Assembly: GCF_004210375.1 (NCBI RefSeq)
Contig: NC_134830.1
Location: 167,345,874 to 167,409,873 of the forward strand
Length of the DNA stretch: 64,000 nucleotides
Direction of reading: 5' to 3'
DNA from: Tachypleus tridentatus
Lineage: Eukaryota; Arthropoda; Merostomata; Xiphosura; Limulidae
Shown here: piece after piece, positions 36,501-51,500 of the stretch
Position numbering within the stretch: the first letter of the stretch is position 1
How the letters are laid out: every line of letters begins with the position of its first letter
Translations under genes and position numbers: made by a program
The notes under the pieces: generated by a model
The model's input: the letters and a program-made list of their open reading frames with translations, nothing else
The model's database searches: none
Told to the model about the DNA's origin: nothing

Positions 36501-39500
36501 TGGCTCAATGGAGGAATGAAATGAAAAAATATATGGCTGTCATTATTGCAATAATACGTAAATTCAAATGATGTTTTTAGATCAATAGCCACCATAAGGC
36601 TGATATGAAAAGCCACTTCTTCAATTATATCCACTTCCTACTTTGATCCATAAGACATTTCTACGGCCAATGACCATCAGTTAATTAATAACGTGAAATA
36701 GTGTGAAAAGAACATTAAAAGCTGAGTGTTGAAAATGGGTAACAGAAAGCACCTTTACAGCCACTAGTTTGTTCGCTACTTCTTCCTACAAAGACACCCT
36801 GACCATCGTACAGTATATACCATGCTTCAAGTATATACATAGTAAGTTCTTAAAGCTTATGGAAAACTTTGGGCTAAGTACTAATGAATACTGTAATAAT
36901 GCCATGTTATTAATATATTTGGAAAAGTTAAATTTTTCATGTTATTTATCATTGCACCCACCACCACATTTTTGAGCTCATAACTCGGACAAAGGACGGG
37001 TAGTTCATCTTGTACACTTATAATTTCGCAAAGTTTTCAAAGAAAGCCTAAAAAAGTATAAAACTCTATCTAGTTTGTGAAAAACACCTGGAAAGGAAGC
37101 CATTTTTCCTAAAGTATAAGCAGAACTTTTCTAAAATCTATCTGTCCAATAGTTTTACTAATGATCGGGAAAAACAACTTGAAATATGACAAGTGCTAAA
37201 CAAACGTAATTACTGTTTACATTATTTTTGAAAATGAAAAGCAACATGAGAAATTAATCAATTTAACCATGATTATTTACACTAAATTTAAGTCAATCTT
37301 TGCATGGTTAAACCTAGCGAGACGAACCTAATCAAACTTATAGGTGAGCACTCTTTCTGTAAATATGTAACAGCATAAACGCTCGTAGGTTGTGTAAAAC
37401 AAAATCTAGGCATTTAAAGAGTTGAAGGTTTCATAAACCCAAAGAAAAGAAAATCAAGTAGTTATATAATGAAACTGATGTTTTAAGTTCTCATGCAGCA
37501 TGGTATGTACAAATATTCTGTATTTTTTATGCAGTTCTGTAACAAAGTGACAAGTAATAATTCACGTCTGGTCTGGTATTATAATAATACTTAAACAGGA
37601 AGTGGCGTTGCGTACGTTTTGTAACTACAACTATCTTCTATTCACAAATGTTATTACAGGTAAAGTGATCGAATTTTATTGTTGTACTATAAAATATTAT
37701 CACTAATTAAAAGGCTCAATACAATGAAAATGTTCGTAAACTTACACACTTGAAAAATAAAAACTATTAAAAGCCAAACGTTATTCTGATGTAATAAAAA
37801 ATCATGTCACCTTCACTGCCATAAAGACGCTACCGAAATCTGCTTTAATGCTGATTCCTCCAGTAAAAATTGGCTTTACGAACAAGGGATCGTTGTCGTT
37901 TATATCCTTGACGGTAACATTTACTTGTAGAAGGGTATTATCCTGAGAATCAAAATGTTTTAGATAGGATGGCACGTGAGAACAGTCATTTGTTGCCTGG
38001 ACGATTAATAAATAATGCGACTCTTTCTCCCTGTCTAAGAATTCAGACGCACTCAGCTCATGAGTGAAAATGTTCAAAGTAAAACGATTTTCCTTGTTTC
38101 CACCTATGCAATAGAATGTTTAGAAGAAAATAAACATTATATATATGTATATTTTCACCCAATTAATAATATGATATGAAGGTGGATAAATAACGTTTGC
38201 TGTACGAGCTATTACAGTATTTAGTTATCCTTCCCCTTTAAAGAAAATAAATCTGTCTTTAAAACACACAAGTAAAAGAACAAATCATGCATCTAGATAT
38301 CCATATTTTAACTTTTTACAACTTACATCAATTATGTACTATCTCCAAATGAAATGAGTGATAATCGATTTACAGTGCATACTTTAGGATACTTTTCGAT
38401 ACATTATTGTTTGCTAGTTGTTAACCTCAAAAATACACAAAGTTTTATTTGTGCTCTAAATACCACGAGTATTAAATCAAAACTAAATTATTGGCAGATC
38501 TCAGACTTACTGCTGATCCAATAAATTATGATAAAAGTAATCTGAGAAAGAACAATAATAATAACAAGCGATAAGAAGGAAATAATAAACTTTATTAAAA
38601 TTATAATACTGACCTATTATACGATAACATAGAGCAGATTTATTAAAATTATATTACTGACCTATTATGTGATAACACGGAACACTTTTATTAGAACTGT
38701 CCTCTTCGTCAACTGTTGCGGGTAATTTTATTTTTTCTTTGCCTGGTGGAACGTTTTCCGTGAAGACCACTTGATACTAGAAACGTTGAAACAAAGAACG
38801 TTGTAAAGAATATCAAACACACACAAACTAGAGTATATATTATAACTGTTGTGAAAGTAAGGTACCATATTAACAATTCTCTATAAACAAATGTGTAGAA
38901 GACTTGAAAATCCAGTAATAATCTCGACACATGTGCAGTAAAACATGTTAAAAAAAAGTAAAACGCTTTACATATTTTGGTGGAAAACGTAATCCTCAGG
39001 AGACAAAGACAATCATAGGAGGCTCGTTTACGTGCTATAGTAAATGTACATGGACAATTAACGTATGGTAAAGTAGAACCATATATAGAGTAGAATTCCA
39101 GAAATTCAGTTCCCTGGCCCCAGGACATAAAACTCTTCGAAACCATTTTATTTTTTTAACAATATCTAATGACTCTCTTAGATTTTAGTCGGTTTTCAAA
39201 TTCAACTGTTTAACTAATTTCACATTGTTCAAGTCAATGATATTTTGTACCCTATATAAATAAAGTTATTGTGTACATGGAAACATTGGTGTAGTTATGT
39301 TTATTGAGATTATATAAAAGTACCACTAATCTAAAGTACTTAGTACTACTGTCAACAGGTTTTTATTACACCTTGCATGGAAAGGAGATGGAATTGAGCC
39401 TGGTATCCAGAACATTTCAGTGACGTCAAGTTGTATGAGATTTGGTTAGTAAGAGACCACACAGTTCCTGTTCCAGGAACTACATTCGGAAGACAGAATC

Positions 39501-42500
39501 GAGTATCGGAAACTGTATCATCGGAACTGATGATGGAGGATGGGGAAGAGTCAAATTCAGATGTTTACATAGAAGTATATCAACCATATTTTAGTACAAT
39601 ATAACAATACTTTTTCGTGCCAAACAATAAAGAAAAGTAAAAAGTAATTTACCCAATGATACACTGAAGTTGTTTAATAATAGATTTTGTTTGTTGTCTA
39701 AATTTCGCGCAAAGCTTCACGAGAGCTATCTACGCTAGCCATCCCTAATTTAGCAGTGTTAGACTAGAGGGAAGGCAGCAAGTCATCAATGCCCACCGCC
39801 AACCCTTGGGTTACTCTTTTTATCAACGAATAGTGGTCACATTATAACGCTCCCACGGCTGAAAGGGCCAGCATGTTTGGTGTGACAGAGATTCGAACCC
39901 GGCTAGATAAAAGTAATTACAACAATAATATTAAAAGCTTTTATGCGATTAAACAGCTCATATATGATATTAAGAAAGGTCTAACGAATGTACTATAGAA
40001 TAAAATTAAAACAGATGCAAAACATCTAACGAATAATACAATCTTATACCATTTCAGTTTATTTTAACTCGTTTTTATGACCTCATGAAGGCCATAAAAT
40101 TGGAATATTGTTCTGCCCAATTACTTATAACAGAGAGTTGGCAACGTATATGGTAAGTTCACTGTTAAGAAACGCTCGTTTTTAGAATTAAAAATGAAAC
40201 TTACGCTCTGGAATCTAGATACATCTGAGAAAACACTTAAGATACTGGTAAGTTATTTGAAGGCACGACTTTTGCATGGGGACGTGGTAATGACACAATA
40301 ATTAATTTTAAGAAGCATTTTGGTTCGACCAGACCTACGATATAATGTACCTTAGAAGTTGAATGACAGGATTTTAAGTTACTTGTATTGTGGATGTTTC
40401 TGTATGCAGAAAGATTCACTGTTACCATGCCCCCACGTGCAATGTTTCATTTTATTTGGTTGTTGTTTAGCGCAAAGCAACACGATGACCTTGCTATGTA
40501 TGTTGTACCCCAATTTCAGCGTCACAGCTTTGCAGATGTATCGGTTAGCCACGAGTCCACGAGCAAATTCTTGTCTCCCCTTATCATAAAAAATGCCCTC
40601 GTTTTCGTCTTTTGTGTTTAGGTCTGTTAATGTTTATTTACCTACGAAAAATGTAATATTAGGATTAAATAACTTAAGTTAAATAGTGATTGATAGACGG
40701 TGTAAGCCTAATACTGTAAAATTAATTGAATAATAAGGTTTATAAGAAAAACTGTAATAAATGATAAATATTTCAACGTATCAAGTTATTGTTTGTTTGT
40801 TTTTGAATTTCGCACAAAGCTACTCGAGGGCTATCTGTGCTAGCCGTCCCTAATTTAGAAGTGTAAGACTAGAGGGAAGGCAGCTAGTCATCACCACCCA
40901 CCACCAACTCTTGGGCTACTCTTTTACCAACGAATAGTGGGATTGACCGTCACATTATAACGCCCCCACGGCTGAAAGGGCGAGCATGTTTGGCGCGACG
41001 GGGATTCGAACCCGCGACCATCGGATTACGAGTCATCAAGTTATCATTAATCAAAAAGAAAAATACATAATATTTCACTATGCACAAAGTCTCACAATAG
41101 GCTATTGCTAGTTTCTCACTACGAGTATTTAAATCTGGCTTCTAGTGTTGTTAGTTCACAGACAGACTGCTGGGCTATTGAAGGGCCAAAGGTTTGTTTG
41201 TTTTTTTAAATTTCGTGCAAAGCTACACGAGGGCTATCTGTGCTAGCCGTCCCTAATTTAGTAGTGTAAGACGAGAGGGAAGGCAGCTAGTCATCACCAC
41301 CCACTACCCAATCTTAGGCTACTCTTTTACCAACGAATAGTGTGGTTGACAGTCACATTATAACATTCCCACGGTTGAAAGGGCAGACATGTTTGGTGTG
41401 ACAGGGATTCAAGCCCGTGACCCTCAGGGACAAAGGAGAAAATAGAGAAAATATAGGTTTGTCACATATTTTTACAGGGTAAATATAAACAGGTATTGTT
41501 TTTATGAACTATATGAATTCTGTTAGAAATTTTACTTCTCAAATACACCAAACATGCTCGCTCTTTCAGCCGTGGAGACGTTATAATGTGACAGTCAATC
41601 CAACTTTTCGTTGATAAAAGCGTAGCCCAAGAGTTGGTGGTGGGTGGTGATGACTAGCTGCTTTCCCTTCACTCTAAATTAGGGACAGATAGCGCAGTGA
41701 CCGGGTATCTCTGGATTTGGAATTTTGTCTTACCATTTGATGTTATTGATTTCAGGAAGACGCCGTTTGTAATATTTATGAAATTATTTAAAGTTGAACT
41801 TTATTTGGTGCAAGTCTCAACTCTACTCAACAGGATGATGACGTGTCTTCATCTTCTCACAAAGTGTGAATAGAGTCACTTGTAAAGAGTAATTATTATC
41901 ATGTTTTTGGTACTCAGTTCTCTCTTAAATGTTCCCAAAGACTTAACAACAGCTCATCCGTTCGAAACTGTATGTAGATGTCATCTTTCGTGGTCTTAAA
42001 TTCATTCCAGAGTGAACTGATGAAGACAATTAATAATAGTGTAGAGACCAGTACAGACAGCAGTGCTTGTACCATTCGTGAAGAGTCACCATTTCCTATC
42101 ACAATTGCTTTCATGATATCGTAGGAAGAACGCATGATGTTGATTAATTTGACTGAGTGTCCAAAAATATTTGAAAATAGTCCACAGGTCCTCACAAGCA
42201 ACACTATCAAGAATCTGTTAGAAACTAACAAAAACTACAGATAAATCTTGATTGTTCAACTTTGTACTTTTATTTGTAGTTGAAAAACACCAGAAATTAT
42301 GTTTAGACACTATCTGTAATCACATTGTGACTCTGAAATTACGCTTAGTGCTAGGTTTTCCATTAATTGATTGAGCTAAGGTCTTTTTTAATAATAAAAT
42401 GACCAGTATGACTCAGTTATTGTCACAAATAGTATAATTACCCTTGTTTTTGTATAGATGTGTCATTGAGGCATATCTAAATTGTTGTGACATAGTTTCT

Positions 42501-45500
42501 AAGTCCTATATTATTAATTAGAATGATATTAAGCCGAATGGTCTATATCGAACACATGTCACAAGTTAGCCAATGTACCATCTGGATCAATGGCTTTTCT
42601 TTGTGATGTTTATCATATCACTGTAGCTACCACCCTGATAGTAGATTGTACTGCAAGTTGTTTAAGCCTTCTTGAAAGATTGCACATGGGTAATTTAGAA
42701 TTGTGTCGAAGTGTTCAGCCCAGAATTTAATGATGTTATACTTGCTTGTGAGCAGCACTTTGGTGTTTGTTATATGTACTGGAGTACATTTGGAGCCACA
42801 TATACACTGCTGGCCAAAATCTTAAGGCCAATGAACATAAAAAAAATATATACATTTTGCGTTGTTAGATTCAACCACTTATTTGAATAGAGCTTCGAAA
42901 GATGAAAATAAGAAAAGGAAAATAAAAAAACAACTTTTTTAGCATTTAATAAGGAAAATGTGAACACTATGAAATTAGCCTCAATACTTTCGATGTTATG
43001 TAGTATTAAAAACTAAAAAGATGTAGCTTATGTATATATATATATATATAAACTTGGGTTCACCTGTAACAGGCAAAATTTTACGTACCACTTTCTGACT
43101 GAACTTGGGAACATAAATATTGACACTAGTGACGTAGACAGTGACGTCAATATCACTGGACAGCGGGATTGGCTCACCTAAGTCATGAGCTTCGACGCGT
43201 AGCTATGACATAAAACGTTTGGTTAGAAATGCAACTTATAAATTAACGTAATTATAAATATAAGATAATCCTTAAACTAATTTAATTACGTTTATCACTC
43301 AGTAGTATAAGACATCATAAACACACATTTATTTATTCAAGTGTTATGAAGCAGGAGAAACTTGGAATAACAGAAAGCCTACTATGGTATTGGAATTCAT
43401 TACCTGGTGTTATGCACTTCAGTTTCACGTGCGTGAATAAACGTTTAACTTTCTAAAATGTGCGGCTATTTCTTAATAGGTATTGTAAAACATCACCTTA
43501 AAACTAGTAATAATTCTTCCTTACTGGCCATGACGAGTTTCAAATGTGAAAAGCAAAAATATTTAACCTCTAAACAGATCTAGCTTTATGGTTATGGGTG
43601 TCGCACATCATAATCATAGAAATGATAAAATAATTAATTATTTCATTCGTTTGTTTGTTGTGAATTTCGCGCAAAGCTACTCGAGGGCTATCTGCGCTAG
43701 CCGTCCCTAATTTAGCAGTGTAAGACTAGAGGGAAGGCAGCTAGTCATCACCACCCACCGCCAACTCTTGGGCTACTGTTTTACCAACTTATAGTGGTAT
43801 TGACCGTAATATTATAATGCCCCCCACGGTTGAAAGGGCGAGCATGTTTGGTGCGACCGGGTTCGAACCCGCGACCCTCGAATTACGAGTCGAACGCCTT
43901 AACACACTTGGCCATGCCGGGTCATTTCATTCGTTACTAGCCAATATGAGTTTCTAGAATAAAAATCAATTACAGAGTTTCTGCTAGGAACCTTTACCCA
44001 GGACAGTTTTAGTTGAAAAGAATTTTAAACGAGATTTAAGATATATAGGACCTTAATAATTTGGGTTTCTTTTAAGTGTGATTTACGATACTGACCTACA
44101 ATGCGTGAATAAATCGCTCAATTAAATAATTTTGATTAACAGCATTAAAAAAAAAAAAATTAGTTTGAATTTCATATTTTTGAAAATTGTTTTCAATAAG
44201 AATGTTAAATGCACAAAAAGGATAAACTGACGCTATACTAAATAGAAAGCTTTTGGGTTTGAATTGAAACTAATGGCATATTTTTGTATTTTGAAGAACT
44301 GGTATTTTTGTTTCAATTTACTTATAATATTCGTAATATCAGACATGATAATATTAGTAATGTATATACCCAAAACTGAAAGACCAAAATAACCACACCC
44401 TACCTCATATGTACGCTGTTTTTCTCTATCAAGTAAGCCCCGCAATGTTACAATTCCAGTTATCTCGTCGATCTGAAACGCCCTCCAGTGTTGGTTCGTC
44501 AATTTTTTCAGTTTATATCGGACTTTGCCATTGTTTCCGATGTCGTCGTCAGTGGCGCTAACTTCAAAGACGGTAGTTCCAATCGTGAAATTCTATTAAA
44601 GGTATATCAATAGGCTGTAATTCATAAAACATAGTAGAGTAAAATTACGACGTATAATACGGTACACAAACTATACCTCTCTGTTGTGCTTTTAATGGAA
44701 TTTGCGTAAAGTAAAACGTGCAATGACTCAAGATACAACTAAGTAGTGTTTGGTGAAGACTTACGTATACTTCTAATATCAGATAGCATAAACATTTTGA
44801 ATACAACTACATTGAATCTCTTGATGTAGCTATGGTAAAGTTGTATTTTAATAATTATGCTTTAAAATGTTAGCCACATTGAGTCTCTTGATGTAGCTAT
44901 GGTAAAGTTGTATTTTTAATAATTATGCTTTAAAATGTAGCCACATTGAATCTCTTGATGTAGCTATGGTAAAGTTGTATTTTTAATAATTATGCTTTGA
45001 AATGTAGCCACATTGAATCTCTTGATGTAGCTATGGTAAAGTTGTGTTTTTTAATAATTATGCTTTAAAATGTAGCCGCATTGAATCTCTTGATGTAGCT
45101 ATGATAAAGTTGTATTTTTAATAATTATGCTTTAAAATGTAGCCACATTGAATCTCTTGATGTAGCTATGGTAAAGTTGTATTTTTAATAATTATGCTTT
45201 AAAATGTAGCCGCATTGAATCTCTTGATGTAGCTATGGTAAAGTTGTATTTTTTTAAAATTATGCTTTAAAATGTAGCCACATTGAATCTCTTGATGTAG
45301 CTATGGTAAACTTGTATTTTTAATAATTATACTTTAAAATATAGCCACATTGAATCTCTTGATGTAGCTATGGTAAACTTGTATTTTTAATAATTATGCT
45401 TTAAAATGTAGCCACATTGAATCTCTTGATGTAGCTATGGTAAAGTTGTATTTTTTTAAATTATGCTTTAAAATGTAGCCACATTGAATCTCTTGATGTA

Positions 45501-48500
45501 GCTATGGTAAAGTTGTATTTTTAATAATTATGCTTTAAAATGTAGCCGCATTGAATCTCTTGATGTAGCTATGGTGAACTTGTATTTTTAATAATTATGC
45601 TTTAATATGTAGCCACATTGAATCTCTTGATGTAGCTATGGTAAAGTTGTATTTTTAATAATTATGCTTTAAAATGTAGCCACATTGAATCTCTTGATGT
45701 AGCTATGGTAAAGTTGTATTTTTTTAAATTATGCTTTAAAATGTAGCCACATTGAATCTCTTGATGTAGCTATGGTAAAGTTGTATTTTTAATAATTATG
45801 CTTTAAAATGTAGCCGCATTGAATCTCTTGATGTAGCTATGGTGAACTTGTATTTTTAATAATTATGCTTTAATATGTAGCCACATTGAATCTCTTGATG
45901 TAGCTATGGTAAACTTGTATTTTTAATAATTATACTTTAAAATATAGCCACATTGAATCTCTTGATGTAGCTATGGTAAACTTGTATTTTTAATAATTAT
46001 GCTTTAAAATGTAGCCACATTGGATCTCTTGATGTAGCTATGGTAAAGTTGTATTTTTAATAATTATGCTTTAAAATGTAGCCACATTGAATCTCTTGAT
46101 GTAGCTATGGTAAAGTTGTATTTTTAATAATTATGCTTTAAAATGTACCCACATTGAATCTCTTGATGTAGCTATGGTAAAGTTGTATTTTTAATAATTA
46201 TGCTTTAAAATGTAGCCACATTGAGTCTCTTGATGTAGCTATGGTAAAGTTGTATTTTTAATAATTATGCTTTAAAATGTAGCCACATGTCCACTAAGTA
46301 TTTGTCATTGGAAACGACGAACTAAATAGTTAATCTCAGGAATCAGAAGAAGAAAGTTCCAGAGATAGCATTACACGACATTTACTGAAAAACTACGATC
46401 TGATATTGTAATATCTCATTTTTCCACATGTAATCCAGCTAAGAAACAAATCAACTGTCATCTTACACTGAGCTAACACTATATCCTTCTAGCGCTAACA
46501 TGGAGTTGCATTTCGGTATATTATTGTTGGCAGTGAAGTGTCACTTCAACAACTATATCAGTTTTTAAAGAATGATGTGTTTGACGTTAAACTATAGTAA
46601 TCATAATGATGTAGTAACGGTGGTGAAAGGAAGGATGAAACGTAAAAGTTAGGGTAGTAAGGATATCAGTACTTAATATAATGATGTATTTAACGTTAAA
46701 CTATAGTACATCTGGAATAATGATGATGTAGTAATGGTGGTGAAAGGAAGGCTGAAACGTAAAAGTTAGGGTAGTAAGGATATCAGTACTTAATATAATG
46801 ATGTATTTAACGTTAAACTATAGTACATCTGGAATCATGATGATGTAGTAACGGTGGTGAAAGAAAGACGAAAATGTAAAAGTTAACATAATAAGAAGAT
46901 CAGTACTTAATATAATGATGCATATCACGTTAAACTATAGTACATCTGGAGTCATAATGATGTAGTAACGGTGGTGAAAGGAGGACTGAAATGTTAAAGT
47001 TAACATAATAAGGAGATCAGTACTTAATATAATGATGTACTTCACGTTAAACTACAGTACATCTTTAATTATAGTGGTGAAAGAAATTCTCGCTCGTTGA
47101 ATTAACTTCAATAAAAATTCATTTGGCGTTACATCATGGTACCTCTGGAATCTTGACGGTGTAGTTGCTGTGTGGCGAAACGAATTCTGGGCTGTGGTCG
47201 TTAACGTCAGTTACACACACATGGAAATTTTCCGTGGAATTCCGAGGGTGAATTCCTTGATCCTGAGCTCGGATCTGGAGAGTGTAGTTTCCAGATTTAT
47301 TCCTGAGTGATTGTTTGGTAAATACTTTGGCAGTATTGTCCTTAAGAGTCTCAATTCCGAACACACCTGAAAGTAAGACTTAGCCAGTAATTTCACGAGT
47401 GTTTAGCTCCAAACCTAAAGTAATTACTATACTAGTGTATTGTGTTTAGTGGACAAATTTCAAAGTACAATTTAACTGGTAATTTCACGAGTGTTTAGCT
47501 CCAAACCTAAAGTAATTACTATACTAGTGTATTGTGTTTAGTGGACAAATTTGAAAGTACAATTTAACTGGTAATTTCACGAGCGTCTAGCCCCAAACCT
47601 AAAGTAATTACTATACTAGTGTATTGTGTTTAGTGAACAAATTTGAAAGTACAATTTAACTGGTAATTTCACGAGTGTTTAGCTCCAAACCTAAAGTAAT
47701 TACTATACTAGTGTATTGTGTTTAGTGGACACATTCGAAAGTATAATTTAACTGGTAATTTCACAATAATTTCACGAGTGTTTAGTTTACCATCTAAAAG
47801 TATTTTACTAAACTAATATATAGGTTTAGTTGACACACATAAATGTAAAACATAGGTGATACCTTAGCAAATTAGTGTTTCAAGTAACCTTAAGGTGATA
47901 CACTAGTTTGTGTTCAGTAAATGCATCTGAAATTAAAACTTGACGATAACGTTTAGTGCCTTTGATATTCTGTTCTATAGCCTTATGGACCTTTTCAGAT
48001 GCTACTGTGTAAGCTCACTGAGTTTTTTGTGTAGCATTAACAGAAAAAACTTTTGTTTTGCATGTGTTCATCATAATTTTAGATAGAAAATGTGAGAATT
48101 TTGATAATTCTTACCGTAAATTTTCAACCTATGGAAGTATTTCGAGTCTGTATTTTATATGATTTAAAAATTGTTACTGCAAGGTGTAACGTATTAACGG
48201 CACATTTGTATTTCTCTCATAGCTTTTTATGCAAAATGTATGCAAATGTTATGAGATGGGTTAAAATGAAAATAACAAGTATATGAAATATAGATTTGTT
48301 TGATACAATAATAACATTTAGATTTTCTAGATTTTCCATACTATTTTTCTACATTGTAATTTGAAAATATTCAACTCACCTTTTTGATTTCCGGTAACAA
48401 ATGAGAACTGGACTTTGGCATTATCGGTGAAAGGGTCATCCCTGTCATTGGCTGATACCATAAACACAGTTTGTCCAATAGTGTGTAACTCCGTAACTCG

Positions 48501-51500
48501 AGCACACGATAACAACTGATGCACAAACTGTGGCGTTTCATCGTTGACGTCAGTAATGCGAATAACTATCTAAATAATAATGAAATATTTTAATTATTTA
48601 GTTGTGACGTAGAGAGATAAATATGGTGTCACCAAACACCAAATTAATCGTTATTTAAAAACACTGGATTTGGAAGGTTTCACATAGTAATGTGACATTA
48701 TATATATCATTGCTAAACATGTTTGTATTATCACGTACGTCCGTTACTCCAACTTAGCTCTGTGTTATTGTAATATATTAACGAATTACACTGTGCAGCA
48801 AAATTTTTACTTTTTCTTGTTCCTGGGCACAAAGTGTTATTTCCCAATTGCTTATGCCAAAAGTAAATGGAAAAAGACCTATTTTGCTCTTTAAACTTTG
48901 CTTTTGTGACCTGGGTAATGAAATTTTCAAATTTACCCATTTTCCAGAACATTCCAGGAAAATTCAGTGCTGAGTAGCTGATAAAAATTTTCTCAAACTT
49001 ACAAGAATTTTCAAGAACTATAAAAAATGTTGCAGAACTTACAAAAATTTTCTATAATGTTGTAGAACTTACGAGAATTCTCGAGAACCTTTTAGAATTT
49101 TCTAGAACTTTCCATAGTAATTTATATACAAGGACTCACCACTCACCACTTCAGTTTAGTTCTAGCTGCCTAAGTTAACACATGGACCTATCTGATTTTA
49201 TCAGAGATGGCATCAAGAGGCTGCAAGCATTCTACAGACGCATTCTGCTATGTATGTGATTAATTTATCAAGACAAAAGCGAAAAAGTACTTTGTGACAG
49301 CATCTGCTAAAATGTATGAAGCCTACAAGGCATATTTAGACATGCCTGTCGGGGATTAAGACAAACTCTGGGCACCTCATTTTACCTGCGAGCACTGTAA
49401 AAACACCAATAGTATACAAAACATATCACATATAAAATATTTTTCATGGACCTCTTACACATTAGTTGTTGATAAAATAAATTTATTTTTCATAATAACA
49501 ATTTTATTTTGCACTTTTGCAAAATGGTACAGAGGGGAAAAGAAAGCCATGAAGTTCGCTATTCCAATAATTCGGCGTGAACCCACTGACCGCTCAAGTA
49601 ATTCCTATTTCTGTATGGTGGACCCTTCAAACGTCGAGCTGGCAAGAATGCATCTGCTATCATGTATCCAGACCTTTCATCATCCATCGCCCCAGTGCCA
49701 CACTGCCCTGAGCTCCCTGTACCCACTACGCCAGAGAGAAAGCAGCCATCCTCAGAAGAGAGCAGCAAATCAGAAGAGGAGGTAGACGTTGAAGATCCAG
49801 ATTACAATTTCAGAGGTGCAGCTAGTGAGATAAACCCATACTACCCCAACCAAAGAGACCTCAATGACTTGATCAGAGAGACTTCTTCCCTAAGCTGTCT
49901 GAGGCAAAGATGAAAGCTGGGCCTTCGTTGGACCACAAATAAAGAAGATCCTGGAGTGCACAGAATTTCCCAAGAAGCTAAGTAGGAAGGAATAAAAAGC
50001 TTGGGGCAGCTTTGTCGCAATGGTTCGGGGCTTCTTGGACAATCACAAGGCCGACAATTATGTGTAACTGGTTGAGGGTTTGGTGAAGAAATACAGCAAA
50101 ATGGGCTGCAGGATGTCCCTGAAAGTCCATATCCTTGACGCTTATCTTGATAAATTCAAGGAAAACATGGTAGCATAGTCAGAGGAGCAAGGCAAGCGCT
50201 TCCACCAAGATATACTAAACTTTGAACGCCTCTACAAAGGAGCGTATAACGAAAACATGATGGGAGACTATATTTGGGGGCTGATACGTGAAAGTGACAT
50301 ACATTACAGTCGCAAATCTCGAAAAACTACTCGCTTCTAAAGATTTTTATGTGACTTTAGTATAAATACATGTAAATCTTGATTCATATGTTGTTTTATT
50401 CAGACCTTATGTAAATGAAAATGTGCAAATTTGTCAGTTTTTACATAGAAAATAGGTTATTTCTAAATTTCATTAACCAGGTCACAAAAGCAAAGTTTGA
50501 AGGGAATAATGACCATTTTCTGTACTTTTACAACATAGCAATTAAGAAATAGCACATACTATTCAGGAACAAAATTTGTGTTACATAGTGTTATCGTTGG
50601 AATATAATGAAATACATTCGTTAGGCAAATATAAATGTGTTCCAGTTATGGCTTTTATATGTACGTGTCTCTACAATGTGTTAGATTTCAATATTAAACA
50701 CAGTGGATTCAGGAAGGAGTTAAGTTGTTATTATTCAAAGCGGGGTCAGTTGTTATTATCTAAAGATAATCGCATTGTATTTATGAATATGTTAAGTTGT
50801 TACTATTGAAACTACATTTAAGAATGAGTTGAATCGTTATTATTCGATGATAAATACAGTAGATTTAGGAATAAGTTAAACTGTTATTATTCAGGGACAA
50901 GCACTGCAGATTCAGGTCAAAGCTAAGATGATATTAATATCATGTTAATAGTATTAAGAACAAAATGAATTAGTTCAGACTGTAATTGAAATGATTATGA
51001 TGAAACGGGAACTACTAAATCTTTGTTAGATTGAAACGGATAATAGGAATTAATTAAAAACTCCAGATAAAAGAGGGTTGGGATGAGGGATTCGTTAAAG
51101 AAGATAGGGAAGGAAGTCATAATAAAATGGTAGTCAACAGGTTGGATCAATAGAGGTTACATTCAGAGGTCTCAAGAATTTCTGTTCAAACAAACGAAAA
51201 ATATTTTTGAAGCAGTTCAGAATGTCTTTCATCATACTATTCGTAATTACTGGAATATGGCTACAAAAGTTGAAATGGGAGAAAATTTGGAGACAAGCTA
51301 TCTTTTCATAGTTGGGTTTGATGTTTTGATACATGTTGAGATGAAAATGTAACCTATAAACTTTACAGGAAACTTTAAAAGAAAAGGAAATGCAACATAC
51401 GAATACAACCTAAGCCACAAAACAATTCTTAAAAATGTTAACATTTCGATTTTCAGAACGGTTGTCTTTATCGTGAAAAGCGATATAAGATTTTAAAGAA

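Noticed and set aside
38709..39146. 145-residue minus-strand open frame
   Set aside because: It overlaps exon 15 in another frame and extends into the intron; it is hydrophobic by composition only, with no motif.
43064..43088. Longer version of exon 14 ending at a gtgaac donor
   Set aside because: It would change phase and destroy the KVYQVVFTEN motif formed by the gtacgt donor at 43083-43088.
49549..49785. Host gene start MKFAIPIIRREP
   Set aside because: It is an internal methionine of the transposon-associated family, with recognisable family sequence upstream.
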